A stretch of DNA of 64,000 nt, taken from Microbacterium trichothecenolyticum. GTDB taxonomy: Bacteria; Actinomycetota; Actinomycetes; Actinomycetales; Microbacteriaceae. The notes beneath the pieces were generated by a model. That model did not search any database. It saw only the letters and a list, made by a program, of their open reading frames with translations, and was not told the DNA's origin. The DNA is taken from positions 186,001 through 250,000 of the forward strand of contig NZ_JYJA01000041.1 in the NCBI RefSeq assembly GCF_000956465.1, read 5' to 3'. Made by a program: the position numbers and the translations under genes. Of the stretch, positions 1 to 8,158 are shown piece after piece (position 1 is the first letter of the stretch; the number at the start of each line of letters is the position of its first letter).

Positions 1-783
1 GAACTTGAAGCCCTTGGTGTAGTCGAACTTCTCGACCGCGCGGATGAGACCGAGGTTGCCCTCCTGGATGAGATCCAGGAACTGCATGCCGCGGCCGGTG
101 TAGCGCTTGGCGAGCGACACCACGAGGCGCAGGTTCGCGCCGAGCAGGTGGCTCTTCGCGCGCTGGCCGTCGCGGGCGACCCACTGCAGGTCCAGTCCGA
201 GCTGCGAGGTCTTCTCGGCCGCCGACATGTGCGACAGCTTCTCCTCGGCGAACAGACCCGCCTCGATGCGCATCGCGAGCTCGACCTCTTCGGCCGCGTT
301 CAGCAGCGGCACCTTGCCGATCTGCTTGAGGTAGTCCTTGACCGGGTCGGCCGTGGCGCCCGTGATCTGGGTCGAGTAGACCGGGACGTCGTCCTCGTCG
401 CTCGACGAGATGACGATCGCGCCCGTGGGGAGAGGTTCGGTGAACGCCGGCTTGGTGCTCTCCTCCTCTTCCTCCTCGTCGTCGGTCGCGTTGGCGTCGT
501 CGCCCGACGCCTTCGCGCCCTTGGCCGGCTCGCCGGCCTCCGACGCGTCGCCTTCGGTCTCGTCGCCGTCTTCCTCGAGTTCGACGTCGTCGTCGAGCTC
601 CTCGACGTCGTCCTCGAAGTCGTCGTCCGACTTCTTCGCGCGCTTGGACGCAGTCTTCGGTGCGGCCTTGGTCTTGGCGGTGCCCTTGGCGGCCGGAGCC
701 TTCTTGGCGGCCGCCGTCTTCGTCTCGTCCGTCTCGGTGTCCTTCGCGGCCGAGCGAGCCTTGGTGTTCGTGCCTGGAGTCAC
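1..783 (-). CDS. sigA: RNA polymerase principal sigma factor, N-terminal part (cut by window edge)
   Basis: The minus-strand reading frame enters from the left edge, so only the first 261 codons are present. The start is GTG at 783, with a GAAAGG ribosome site at 790-795. Residues 1 to about 150 are a low-complexity tail, first Lys/Ala/Thr-rich and then Asp/Glu-rich, typical of actinobacterial SigA/HrdB proteins. A region 1.2-like helix follows ([11 protein letters not shown]). The start of region 2 comes next, with [16 protein letters not shown] and [19 protein letters not shown], the core-binding segment of the sigma-70 family. The promoter-binding regions 2.4 to 4 lie outside the window. 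The product is the housekeeping sigma factor that directs RNA polymerase to most promoters. Family assignment is very safe; principal rather than alternative status rests on the long acidic N-terminus. Confidence 0.95.
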   Translation of the reverse strand, partial: MTPGTNTKARSAAKDTETDETKTAAAKKAPAAKGTAKTKAAPKTASKRAKKSDDDFEDDVEELDDDVELEEDGDETEGDASEAGEPAKGAKASGDDANATDDEEEEEESTKPAFTEPLPTGAIVISSSDEDDVPVYSTQITGATADPVKDYLKQIGKVPLLNAAEEVELAMRIEAGLFAEEKLSHMSAAEKTSQLGLDLQWVARDGQRAKSHLLGANLRLVVSLAKRYTGRGMQFLDLIQEGNLGLIRAVEKFDYTKGFKF

Positions 784-795
784 GTTTCGCCTTTC

Positions 796-825
796 ACCGG
801 TCGAGGCGCTCTGCGCCTCTCCGGT
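796..825 (-). promoter_or_regulatory. Hairpin in the sigA 5' leader, just upstream of the ribosome site
   Basis: A perfect 7-bp stem, GAGGCGC/GCGCCTC, has a 3-nt loop. An outer ACCGG/CCGGT pair extends it. The structure ends directly against the GAAAGG ribosome site of sigA. The position suggests an effect on translation initiation or mRNA stability, but that is inference. Confidence 0.4.
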
Positions 826-1032
826 CGGTTTCGGACACTAGTAAGACCCTTGTCAAGTCCACATCTTCCAAAGGGATGCCCACGAAGACGGTTGACAACG
901 GGTCAGAGCGTCTAGTATCTCATACTTGCCGTGCGCCGCCAGCATCGCCCTGCCGAGACCGGCGCACCTCCATCCCTGGTGTCAACACACCGGTGCGGCG
1001 TCGAATTCCGCCGACGCGCTGCGTGTGCGCGA

Positions 1033-1953
1033 TCACGAGCCGCGCTTGTCGTCCTCCCCCGGGCGCGTCGCAAGGAACCGCTCGAGTTCGGCCGCCAGCT
1101 CGTCGGCGCTGGGCAGATCGCCCGTGTGGATCATCGGGGTCGCCAGGGTGGATCCCGCCATGTAGGCGTCGTAGCGCTCTTCCAGGCCCTGCACCATGCG
1201 CGCGAGCTCGTCGCTGCCCTCGATCTGTTCGGTGACCTTCTCGAGGTACTCGCGGTTCTCCTCGCGCAGCTCGTCGCCCGCGAACACGAGTCCCGTCGCG
1301 ACGGTGAGGCTGTCGAGTGCGGCGAGAGCCGCCGCCGGGTACTCGGTGTCGCCGAGATAGTGCGGGATCAGCAGCACGAAACCCGCGACGCGCACGCCTG
1401 CGGCAGCGAGCCGGTACTCCAGCAGGTGGCCCGCCGTCGCCGGCACCTGGGTGTGGGGCTGCCACACCGAGTGCGCCTCGGTGAGTTCCGACCGAGTCCC
1501 ACTCACCGTCGTGCCGATCGGCCGCGTGTGCGGCACGGGCATCGGGATCGCGTGGACCCACGTCACCGTGGACACGCCGTACACCTCGGTGAATTCGATG
1601 ACCGCCTCGGTGAAGGCATCCCACGCGAAGTCGGGCTCGTAGCCGGCGAGCAGCAGGAACGGCTGCCCGAGGGCGTCGTGGGCGAACGAGAGCTCCAGGC
1701 GCGCAGGGCGGTAGTCGGTGAGGTGGTCCTTCTCGAAGGACACGATCGGGCGGCGCGCGCGGTAGTCCAGCAGCGTGTCGTTGGAGAACACGGCGAGCGG
1801 CGAAGGCGAGAGCTCGTCGCGGAAGTAGTCGATCGCGCGGCTCACGGCGCTGCCGGCATCGGTGAACCCGGTCAGGGTGATCACCAGCGGCAGCCCGCGC
1901 GGGACGGGCGGCGCAGAAGCCGCACGCTCGAACAGCGGGCCGGGAAAAGGCAT
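1033..1953 (-). CDS. PAC2 family protein
   Basis: This 306-residue soluble protein belongs to the PAC2 (proteasome assembly chaperone 2-like) family common in actinobacteria. Typical stretches are LVITLTGFTDAG near the N-terminus, a central region with HAIPMPVPHTRP, and GFVLLIPHYL before a charged C-terminal tail. The biochemical role of bacterial members is not established. The start ATG at 1953 is supported by a TAGCAT -10 element exactly 6 nt upstream and the lack of a Shine-Dalgarno sequence, which suggests a leaderless mRNA. The gene is divergent from pepA. The 249 nt between it and sigA hold the sigA leader and presumably the sigA promoter. Confidence 0.88.
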   Translation of the reverse strand: MPFPGPLFERAASAPPVPRGLPLVITLTGFTDAGSAVSRAIDYFRDELSPSPLAVFSNDTLLDYRARRPIVSFEKDHLTDYRPARLELSFAHDALGQPFLLLAGYEPDFAWDAFTEAVIEFTEVYGVSTVTWVHAIPMPVPHTRPIGTTVSGTRSELTEAHSVWQPHTQVPATAGHLLEYRLAAAGVRVAGFVLLIPHYLGDTEYPAAALAALDSLTVATGLVFAGDELREENREYLEKVTEQIEGSDELARMVQGLEERYDAYMAGSTLATPMIHTGDLPSADELAAELERFLATRPGEDDKRGS

Positions 1954-1959
1954 GCACCC

Positions 1960-1965
1960 ATGCTA
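1960..1965 (-). promoter_or_regulatory. -10 element of the PAC2 gene (leaderless start)
   Basis: TAGCAT on the minus strand is separated by 6 nt from the ATG of the PAC2 gene. This spacing places the transcription start at the start codon. Confidence 0.6.
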
Positions 1966-2025
1966 CGAGCCGTCCGCCGAGGTCGGGTCGCGATGGTCGC
2001 GCTCAGAGCGAACAGTCGTCGTCCC

Positions 2026-2031
2026 TAGGAT
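2026..2031 (+). promoter_or_regulatory. -10 element of pepA (leaderless start)
   Basis: TAGGAT lies 7 nt upstream of the ATG at 2039. It supports that start over upstream in-frame codons. Confidence 0.55.
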
Positions 2032-2038
2032 GGAGACC

Positions 2039-3526
2039 ATGTCGTTCCCCGACCTCGAATACCGCACTTCACCTGTCCGAGAGTCCGACGCCGACCTTCT
2101 TCTCCTTGCGCTCCCCCCGCTCGACGCCGAGGGATCCCCGGATCTCTCCGACTGGCCGGGCCTGCGCGAGGCGCTGTCGGGGGTGGGCTTCACCGGCGCC
2201 GCAGGCGCCTGGGTGCGCGCGTACGCGCCGGAAGCGACGACGGTTCCGCTGGCCGTCGTGGGGACCGGTTCGACTGCGGATGCCGCGGCCCTGCGCGATG
2301 CGGTGGGCGCGGCGATCCGCGCCATCACGGGCTTCGCCACCGTCGCCGTGGCCGCGCCGTTCGCCGATCCTTCGCTGTGGACCGCCGCCGCGGAGGGCGC
2401 CGCGCTCGGCGGCTACCGCTTCGAGGGTTACAAGAGCGAGGCGCCGAAGCCGCGCGCGCAGCGCGTGGTCGTCCACGGCACCGCCGAGCCGGACGACGCG
2501 GCGCTGAAGCTGGTCGTCGAGACCGCGGCATCCGTCGCCCTCGTCAAGGACCTCGTCAACACCCCGGCCGAATGGCTCGGACCCGCCGATGTCGCCCAGC
2601 GCGCTACCGAGTCCGTCGCAGACCTGCCGGTCACCGTCGAGGTGCTCGACGAGGAGGCGCTGCGCGAGCAGGGCTTCGGCGGCATCCTCGGCGTGGGGCA
2701 GGGTTCCGACCGTCCGCCGCGCCTCGTCCGCCTGGAGTATGCCCCCGAGGGCGCCGACAAGCACGTCGCGCTGGTGGGCAAGGGCATCACGTTCGACACC
2801 GGAGGCCTGTCGCTCAAGCCCGCCGCCTCGATGGTCGGCATGAAGTACGACATGGCGGGCGCCGCCACTGTCCTGGGCGTGCTGCGGGCCGTGGCATCCG
2901 TCGGCGCTCCCGTCAAGGTGACGGCGTGGCTCTGCGTCGCCGACAACATGCCGTCGGGCCGCGCCACACGCCCCGGCGACGTGCTGCGCCTGCTCGACGG
3001 CACGACCGTCGAGGTCCTCAACACCGACGCCGAGGGCCGCCTCGTGCTCGCCGACGGACTGGTCGCGGCCAGTCGCGAGAACCCCGACGTGATCGTCGAC
3101 GTCGCCACGCTCACCGGCGCGATCCTCATAGCCCTGGGCACGCGCCACACGGGGGTGATGGGCGACGACGCCGCCGTCGCCGCGTACCTCGCCGCGGCCG
3201 CCGAGACGGGCGAGCCCGCGTGGCAGCTGCCCCTTCCCGCCCACATGGTCGAGGAGCTCGACTCCCCCATCGCCGACCTGCAGAACGCCAAGATCGGCGA
3301 CCCTGCGGGCGGCTCGCTCTTCGCAGGACTGTTCCTGCGTCATTTCGTCGGCCGCACCGCCGACGAGACGGATGCGCCCCGAATCCCCTGGGTGCATCTC
3401 GACATCGCCGGCAGCGGGACCCACAAGGGCGCGCCGTACGGCTTCACCGACAAGGGACCGACTGCCGCCACCGTGCGCAGCCTGATCCGCTTCGTCCTGG
3501 CAGACCTCGATGAGGAGGCACGATGA
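2039..3526 (+). CDS. pepA: Leucyl aminopeptidase (M17 family)
   Basis: A 495-residue cytosolic metallopeptidase that removes N-terminal residues from peptides. The N-terminal alpha/beta domain is followed by the catalytic M17 domain. It shows the metal-binding GKGITFDTGGLSLKP stretch, KYDMAGAA, and the family signature NTDAEGRL at residues 328-335, which holds a bridging Asp and Glu for the two-metal centre. Length agrees with bacterial PepA (about 500). An in-frame extension reaches back to 1862 but overlaps the divergent PAC2 gene and has no bacterial counterpart, so the start is placed at 2039. The stop overlaps the ATG of lpdA by 4 nt (ATGA), implying translational coupling. Confidence 0.95.
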   Translation: MSFPDLEYRTSPVRESDADLLLLALPPLDAEGSPDLSDWPGLREALSGVGFTGAAGAWVRAYAPEATTVPLAVVGTGSTADAAALRDAVGAAIRAITGFATVAVAAPFADPSLWTAAAEGAALGGYRFEGYKSEAPKPRAQRVVVHGTAEPDDAALKLVVETAASVALVKDLVNTPAEWLGPADVAQRATESVADLPVTVEVLDEEALREQGFGGILGVGQGSDRPPRLVRLEYAPEGADKHVALVGKGITFDTGGLSLKPAASMVGMKYDMAGAATVLGVLRAVASVGAPVKVTAWLCVADNMPSGRATRPGDVLRLLDGTTVEVLNTDAEGRLVLADGLVAASRENPDVIVDVATLTGAILIALGTRHTGVMGDDAAVAAYLAAAAETGEPAWQLPLPAHMVEELDSPIADLQNAKIGDPAGGSLFAGLFLRHFVGRTADETDAPRIPWVHLDIAGSGTHKGAPYGFTDKGPTAATVRSLIRFVLADLDEEAR

Positions 3527-4896
3527 CCGACCACTCCTTCGATCTCGTCATTCTCGGCGGTGGAAGCGGCGGCTACGCAGCCGCGATCCGCGCCGCGGAA
3601 CTCGGCAAGACCGTAGCCCTCGTCGAGAAGGACAAGGTGGGTGGGACGTGCCTGCACCGCGGCTGCATCCCGACGAAGGCCCTGCTGCATGCGGCCGAGG
3701 TGGCCGAGTCGGCGCGGGATGCCTCGGCCATCGGCATCCGCGCGACCTTCGAGGGCGTCGACCCCGCGGGTGTGCGCGCCTACCGAGAGGGCATCGTCGC
3801 GAAGAAGTACAAGGGGCTCGAGGGTCTCGTCAAGGCGCGGGGCATCACCGTCGTGAACGGGGAGGGACGCCTCGAGGCGGGTCCGGCCGTCCGGGTCGGC
3901 GACGACCTGTATCGCGGCACCGACGTCGTGCTCGCCACCGGTTCGTACAGCCGGACGCTTCCCGGCCTCGAGATCGGCGGCCGCATCCTCACCAGCGAGC
4001 ACGCCCTCGAGCTGGATGAGGTCCCCGGCAGCGTCGTGATCCTCGGCGGCGGCGTCATCGGCGTCGAGTTCGCGAGCGTCTGGCGCTCCTTCGGCGCCGA
4101 CGTCACCATCGTCGAGGCGCTCGATCACCTCGTGCCCAACGAGGATCTGGCGCTCAGCAAAGGCCTCGAGCGCGCGTTCCGGCGCCGCGGCATCCAGTAC
4201 TCGCTCGGCGTGCGGTTCCAGGGCGCGACGCAGACGCCCGACGCCGTGACCGTCACGCTCGAGGACGGCAAGACGTTCACCGCCGACTACCTGCTCGTCG
4301 CCGTCGGGCGCGGGCCGGCGACAGCGGGCCTCGGCTACGAGGAGGCGGGCGTGACGATCGACCGCGGCTTCGTCATCGCCGACGAGCGGCTGCGCACCGG
4401 CGTCGACCACGTCTGGGCCGTCGGCGACATCGTCCCGGGTCCTCAGCTCGCTCACCGCGGCTTCCAGCAGGGCATCTTCGTCGCCGAGGAGATCGCCGGG
4501 CTCTCGCCCGTCGTCATCCCCGATGCCCATATCCCGAAGGTCACGTACAGCCACCCCGAGGTCGCATCGGTCGGCCTCACCGAGGCGCAGGCGGCCGACG
4601 CGCACGGCGCGGACGGCATCGTCGCGTACGAGTACAACCTCGCCGGAAACGGCAAGAGCGAGATCCTCGGAACGAGCGGCATCGTCAAGGTCGTCCGCGC
4701 GAAGGAGGGGCCGGTCCTCGGCGTCCACCTGATCGGCGATCGCGTCGGCGAGCTCATCAGCGAGGGCCAGCTCGTCGTGGGCTGGGAGGCCCACCCCGAA
4801 GACATCGCGCCCTTCATCCACGCGCACCCGACCCAGTCCGAAGCGCTCGGCGAGGCATTCCTCGCTCTCGCAGGCAAGCCCCTGCACGCGCTGTGA
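3523..4896 (+). CDS. lpdA: Dihydrolipoyl dehydrogenase (E3)
   Basis: A 457-residue flavoprotein disulfide reductase that reoxidises dihydrolipoyl groups of 2-oxoacid dehydrogenase complexes with NAD. The FAD-binding GGGSGG lies near residue 12. The redox-active disulfide is C43/C48 in GGTCLHRGCIPTK. A second nucleotide-binding loop, GGGVIGVEFA, follows. The C-terminal HAHPTQSE holds the catalytic His-Glu pair. It overlaps pepA by 4 nt. The E2 gene begins 62 nt downstream with no terminator between, so lpdA and the E2 gene are likely co-transcribed. Confidence 0.96.
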   Translation: MTDHSFDLVILGGGSGGYAAAIRAAELGKTVALVEKDKVGGTCLHRGCIPTKALLHAAEVAESARDASAIGIRATFEGVDPAGVRAYREGIVAKKYKGLEGLVKARGITVVNGEGRLEAGPAVRVGDDLYRGTDVVLATGSYSRTLPGLEIGGRILTSEHALELDEVPGSVVILGGGVIGVEFASVWRSFGADVTIVEALDHLVPNEDLALSKGLERAFRRRGIQYSLGVRFQGATQTPDAVTVTLEDGKTFTADYLLVAVGRGPATAGLGYEEAGVTIDRGFVIADERLRTGVDHVWAVGDIVPGPQLAHRGFQQGIFVAEEIAGLSPVVIPDAHIPKVTYSHPEVASVGLTEAQAADAHGADGIVAYEYNLAGNGKSEILGTSGIVKVVRAKEGPVLGVHLIGDRVGELISEGQLVVGWEAHPEDIAPFIHAHPTQSEALGEAFLALAGKPLHAL

Positions 4897-4958
4897 CCCT
4901 TCGGGCCGCACCCCATCACTAAGCTAGATCCGATATTTCTTCAGAAGGAGACATCCTC

Positions 4959-6701
4959 ATGAGCACATCCGTGGTCCTCCCCGCTCTCGGCGAGAGCGTG
5001 ACCGAGGGAACGGTCACCCGCTGGCTCAAGAACGTCGGCGACACGGTCCAGGCGGACGAGGGCCTGCTCGAGATCTCCACGGACAAGGTGGACACCGAGA
5101 TCCCCTCGCCGATCAGCGGCGTCATCGAGGAGATCCTCGTGCAGGAGGACGAGACCGTCGAGGTCGGCGCCGTGCTGGCGAAGATCGGTGACGGCTCCGG
5201 TACCCCCGCGGCCGCCCCGGCGCCCGAGGCCGCTGCCGCCGAGGCCGCGCCGGAGACCCCGGCCGAGGCTCCGGCCGCCGAAGCTCCCGCCCCGGCCGAG
5301 GCCGCTCCGGCGCCCGCCGCCGAGCAGCCCGCCGCCCCCGCAGGCGGCGGCAAGGACGTCGTCCTCCCCGAACTCGGCGAGAGCGTCACCGAGGGAACGG
5401 TCACCCGCTGGCTCAAGCAGATCGGCGACGAGGTCGCCGTGGACGAGCCGCTCCTCGAGATCTCGACCGACAAGGTCGACACCGAGATCCCGTCGCCGTT
5501 CGCGGGCGTGCTCACCGAGATCCTCGTCCCCGAGGACGAGACGGTGACCGTCGGGTCCCCGCTCGCCCGCATCGGCGAGGCCGGCGCGGCCGCGGCCGCA
5601 CCGGCTGCCGCGCCCGCGGAGGCGCCGGCGGCCGCACCTGCACCTGCCGCTGAAGCACCGGCTCCTGCGGCTCCGGCCGCAGCGCCCGCTCCGGCTCCGG
5701 CTCCGGCTCCGGCCGCTGCCCCCGCCGCCGCACCGGCTCCGGCGGCAGCGCCCGCCGCCTCGGCAGCTCCTGCTCCGGCGCTGGTCGCCGAGGACGACGG
5801 GATCACGTACGTCACGCCGCTCGTGCGGCGCCTGGCTCAGCAGCAGGGTGTCGACCTCGGTTCGGTGAAGGGCACCGGAGTCGGCGGCCGCATCCGCAAG
5901 GAGGATGTGCTCAAGGCCGCCGAGGCAGCGTCGGCTCCTGCCGCTCCCGCCGCGGCGGCAGCGCCCGCGCCGCTCGAGGTCTCGCCGCTGCGCGGCACCA
6001 CGCAGCCGATGTCGCGCCTGCGCAAGGTGCTGGCCTCGCGGGCCGTGGAGTCGATGCAGTCGACGGCGCAGCTCACGACGGTGGTCGAGGTCGACGTCAC
6101 GAAGCTTTCGACGTTCCGCGACAAGGTGAAGAACGACTTCCTGGCCAAGACCGGCGACAAGCTGTCGTTCCTGCCGTTCTTCGCGCTGGCGGCCGCCGAG
6201 GCGCTCCAGGCGTACCCCGTCGTCAACTCGACGGTGGACGGCGACCAGATCGTCTACCCGGCGACGGAGAACCTGTCGATCGCCGTCGACACCGAGCGCG
6301 GTCTGCTCACCCCCGTGCTGCGTGACGCGGCGAGCAAGAACCTCGCCCAGATCGCGCACGAGATCGCAGACCTCGCCGCCCGCACCCGCGACAACAAGCT
6401 GAAGCCCGACGAGCTCGCGGGCGGCACGTTCACGCTGACCAACACCGGTTCGCGCGGCGCGCTGTTCGACACCCCCGTCGTCTTCCTGCCCCAGACCGCG
6501 ATCCTCGGCACCGGCGTGGTCGTCAAGCGCCCCGGCGTGGTGACGGTCGACGGCAAGGATGCGATCTCGGTGCGCTCGTATGTCTACCTGGCGCTGTCGT
6601 ACGACCACCGCGTCGTCGACGGTGCGGACGCCGCTCGTTTCCTCGGAGCCGTGAAGACGCGCCTGGAGGCCGCCGCGTTCGAGGGCCAGCTCGGCATCTG
6701 A
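4959..6701 (+). CDS. sucB: 2-oxoacid dehydrogenase E2 (dihydrolipoamide acyltransferase) with two lipoyl domains
   Basis: A 580-residue E2 core subunit. There are two lipoyl domains, each with [11 protein letters not shown]; the lipoylated lysines are K43 and K172. Ala/Pro-rich flexible linkers separate them. A peripheral E3-binding domain lies around residues 284-325 ([15 protein letters not shown]). The catalytic acyltransferase domain ends with the active-site HRVVDG at His550-Gly555. The ribosome site AGAAGGAGA precedes the ATG. Actinobacterial databases call such genes sucB or aceF. In corynebacteria a single E2 of this type serves pyruvate dehydrogenase inside a mixed PDH/ODH assembly. 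With lpdA upstream and aceE at 24.6 kb, a pyruvate dehydrogenase role is likely, but acyl specificity cannot be read from sequence alone. Confidence 0.93.
   Translation: MSTSVVLPALGESVTEGTVTRWLKNVGDTVQADEGLLEISTDKVDTEIPSPISGVIEEILVQEDETVEVGAVLAKIGDGSGTPAAAPAPEAAAAEAAPETPAEAPAAEAPAPAEAAPAPAAEQPAAPAGGGKDVVLPELGESVTEGTVTRWLKQIGDEVAVDEPLLEISTDKVDTEIPSPFAGVLTEILVPEDETVTVGSPLARIGEAGAAAAAPAAAPAEAPAAAPAPAAEAPAPAAPAAAPAPAPAPAPAAAPAAAPAPAAAPAASAAPAPALVAEDDGITYVTPLVRRLAQQQGVDLGSVKGTGVGGRIRKEDVLKAAEAASAPAAPAAAAAPAPLEVSPLRGTTQPMSRLRKVLASRAVESMQSTAQLTTVVEVDVTKLSTFRDKVKNDFLAKTGDKLSFLPFFALAAAEALQAYPVVNSTVDGDQIVYPATENLSIAVDTERGLLTPVLRDAASKNLAQIAHEIADLAARTRDNKLKPDELAGGTFTLTNTGSRGALFDTPVVFLPQTAILGTGVVVKRPGVVTVDGKDAISVRSYVYLALSYDHRVVDGADAARFLGAVKTRLEAAAFEGQLGI
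5001..5030 (+). repeat. DNA-level duplicate inside the two lipoyl domains (copy 1; copy 2 at 5388-5417)
   Basis: Thirty nucleotides at 5001-5030 are identical to 5388-5417. They encode the same [10 protein letters not shown] segment of the first and second lipoyl domains. The copies are 387 nt (129 codons) apart. Confidence 0.9.
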
Positions 6702-6720
6702 GCGGGAGCGACACTCGCTT

Positions 6721-8034
6721 CTAGGGCTGCTGCGCGACGTCGGAGACGTCGCGCAGCAGCCATTCCTCGTCTCTGCGCAGGATCACGACCATCTGCGACG
6801 GGGTGGACCCGTCGTTCGCATCGACGCGAAGCACCGCGAGGTCGCCGAAGTCGTCGAGGAGCGTGATCGTTCGCTCGGCAGCGGGGCGATCGATCGTCCC
6901 GCCGGCCGATGGCGCCGTGTCGACCACCACCGCGGCGAGACAGTCGGCCTCGCCGGCGCACGCGATCCGTGCGTCCAGCAGTTCGCCGGTCAGGAGAGCG
7001 AGGTCGGCGGGCTCGCCGGCCGGCGAGCCGCTTCCGGGTGCCGCGGCCGGGTCGGCATCCGCCGGAACGGATGCCGCGGGCCCGCGCGTCGCCGTGGGCG
7101 AAGCGCCCGGTCGCGCATCGGTCGCGACGCCGCTGGCAGGAGGCCAGAGCGCGCCGCCGGCCAGCACCGCGACCGCCACGGCGCCTCCGACCAGCCACGG
7201 CGCGCGTCGCGCACCGGCTCGCGGCGGGTCGCCCGTGCCTCGCAGCCGGCGCCACACCGCCGTCGTGGCCCGCGACACGGTGTCGGAGAGCTCGTCGTCC
7301 ATGCCGGCGATGAGCGTCCGCCACATCGACCGCGGCGCGGGTTCGTGCGGCAGGTCCGCCTCCTTGCGTGTCCGCTCGTGCGAGCGCTCCATCCCCTCGG
7401 TCGCGCGGCGAGGGCTGAGGCTGACGGTGCTGAGCGGCTGCGCCTCGGCGAGGGCGAACAGCGCCGCCTCGGCGGCCTCGAGCTCATGGACCGAGATGCG
7501 CTCCGCGGTGACGGCTCGCAGCGCTGTCTGCCAGGTGCGCTGCGCGGGCGGATCGACGCTCACCTGCTCGAGGACGGCGGCGGATGCCTCGAGTGCGCGC
7601 CGGGCCGAGGCATCCGTCGCCAGCACCGGCCTGCCGGCGTCGTCGAGCCACCAGTCGCCGTCGGCATCGGGTGTGCTCGCCACCTGAGCGCAGCCGCGCA
7701 GCACGCTCACGCCGAGGGTCACGGCCTCGCCCAGGCTGAGGGGCATTCGTGCGGACCTCCGCCGGACGAATTCCTCGAGGCGCTCGGAGCACACCGGCAG
7801 CACCACGTCGTGGCCGTCGACGCGTCGCACGACGTCGCCCGGAGCCAGCACGTGGCCGTCGGGTGCGGCATCCCATCCCCGCCAGTGCGGGCCGAGGACG
7901 TCCGCGTCGACCAGCACGCACGAGTCGCCGCCGGCAGTGCGGACGAGGGTGCCCGGCCATGGTCCGTCCTCAGGCGCCCGGACCGCCCGGATGGCGCGGT
8001 AGGGGCTCCCGAGCGAGCCGTCGGCGGTCGTCAT
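6721..8034 (-). CDS. Single-pass membrane protein with a degenerate kinase-like cytoplasmic half
   Basis: A 437-residue protein with no firm family assignment. Residues 1 to about 290 are predicted cytoplasmic. They contain LSLGEAVTLGVSVLRG followed by DWWLDDAGRPVLATD, which resembles the helix and catalytic/DFG-loop region of bacterial Ser/Thr kinases (GDxxPxNxLLDxxGRPxLxD). The catalytic Asp, Asn and Gly-rich loop are not visible, so any kinase fold would be catalytically dead. One membrane helix (WLVGGAVAVAVLAGGALW) leads to a Pro/Ala/Thr-rich stalk and an outer domain of about 100 residues. The start at 8034 is chosen because the upstream extension is low-complexity and overlaps the divergent promoter region. 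The last codons form half of a bidirectional hairpin. Resemblance to kinases is inference. Confidence 0.6.
   Translation of the reverse strand: MTTADGSLGSPYRAIRAVRAPEDGPWPGTLVRTAGGDSCVLVDADVLGPHWRGWDAAPDGHVLAPGDVVRRVDGHDVVLPVCSERLEEFVRRRSARMPLSLGEAVTLGVSVLRGCAQVASTPDADGDWWLDDAGRPVLATDASARRALEASAAVLEQVSVDPPAQRTWQTALRAVTAERISVHELEAAEAALFALAEAQPLSTVSLSPRRATEGMERSHERTRKEADLPHEPAPRSMWRTLIAGMDDELSDTVSRATTAVWRRLRGTGDPPRAGARRAPWLVGGAVAVAVLAGGALWPPASGVATDARPGASPTATRGPAASVPADADPAAAPGSGSPAGEPADLALLTGELLDARIACAGEADCLAAVVVDTAPSAGGTIDRPAAERTITLLDDFGDLAVLRVDANDGSTPSQMVVILRRDEEWLLRDVSDVAQQP
6725..6761. terminator. 17-bp perfect hairpin shared by two convergent genes
   Basis: A perfect 17-bp stem with a GGA loop follows the E2 gene. 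It lies entirely within the last codons of the convergent minus-strand gene. There is no U tract on either side, as is common for actinobacterial terminators. Confidence 0.75.
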
Positions 8035-8145
8035 GGCGCCAGTGTGCGAGGCTGCGCGAGGCGACGGCCTGGACCGGCGGCAGTCTGTGGATGAGCGGGC
8101 CCGGTGCCCGACTGTGGAGGAGCCGAGCAGGAGCCCGCGAAAAGG

Positions 8146-8151
8146 TAGGCT
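8146..8151 (+). promoter_or_regulatory. -10 element of the DUF4191 gene (leaderless start)
   Basis: TAGGCT lies 7 nt upstream of the ATG at 8159. No Shine-Dalgarno sequence is present between them. Confidence 0.65.
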
Positions 8152-8158
8152 GGAAGCT

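Noticed and set aside
892-925. TTGACA at 892-897 as a plus-strand promoter pointing into the PAC2 gene
   Set aside because: At 17 nt the -10 position reads GTATCT, which lacks the TAnnnT pattern used elsewhere here; TAGTAT is at only 15 nt. Too weak to call an antisense promoter.
1862-2038. Upstream extension of pepA
   Set aside because: It runs through the divergent PAC2 gene, and the promoter element at 2026-2031 places the start at 2039.
5640-5780. Repetitive GCTCCG units that could be taken for a repeat array
   Set aside because: They are Ala-Pro codons of the E2 interdomain linker.
4919-6608. Long minus-strand frames opposite the E2 gene (for example an Ala/Gly/Ser-rich frame of about 300 residues and one of about 555)
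   Set aside because: They are shadows of the Ala/Pro-rich linkers and GC-rich codons of the real plus-strand gene; no ribosome site or domain is present.
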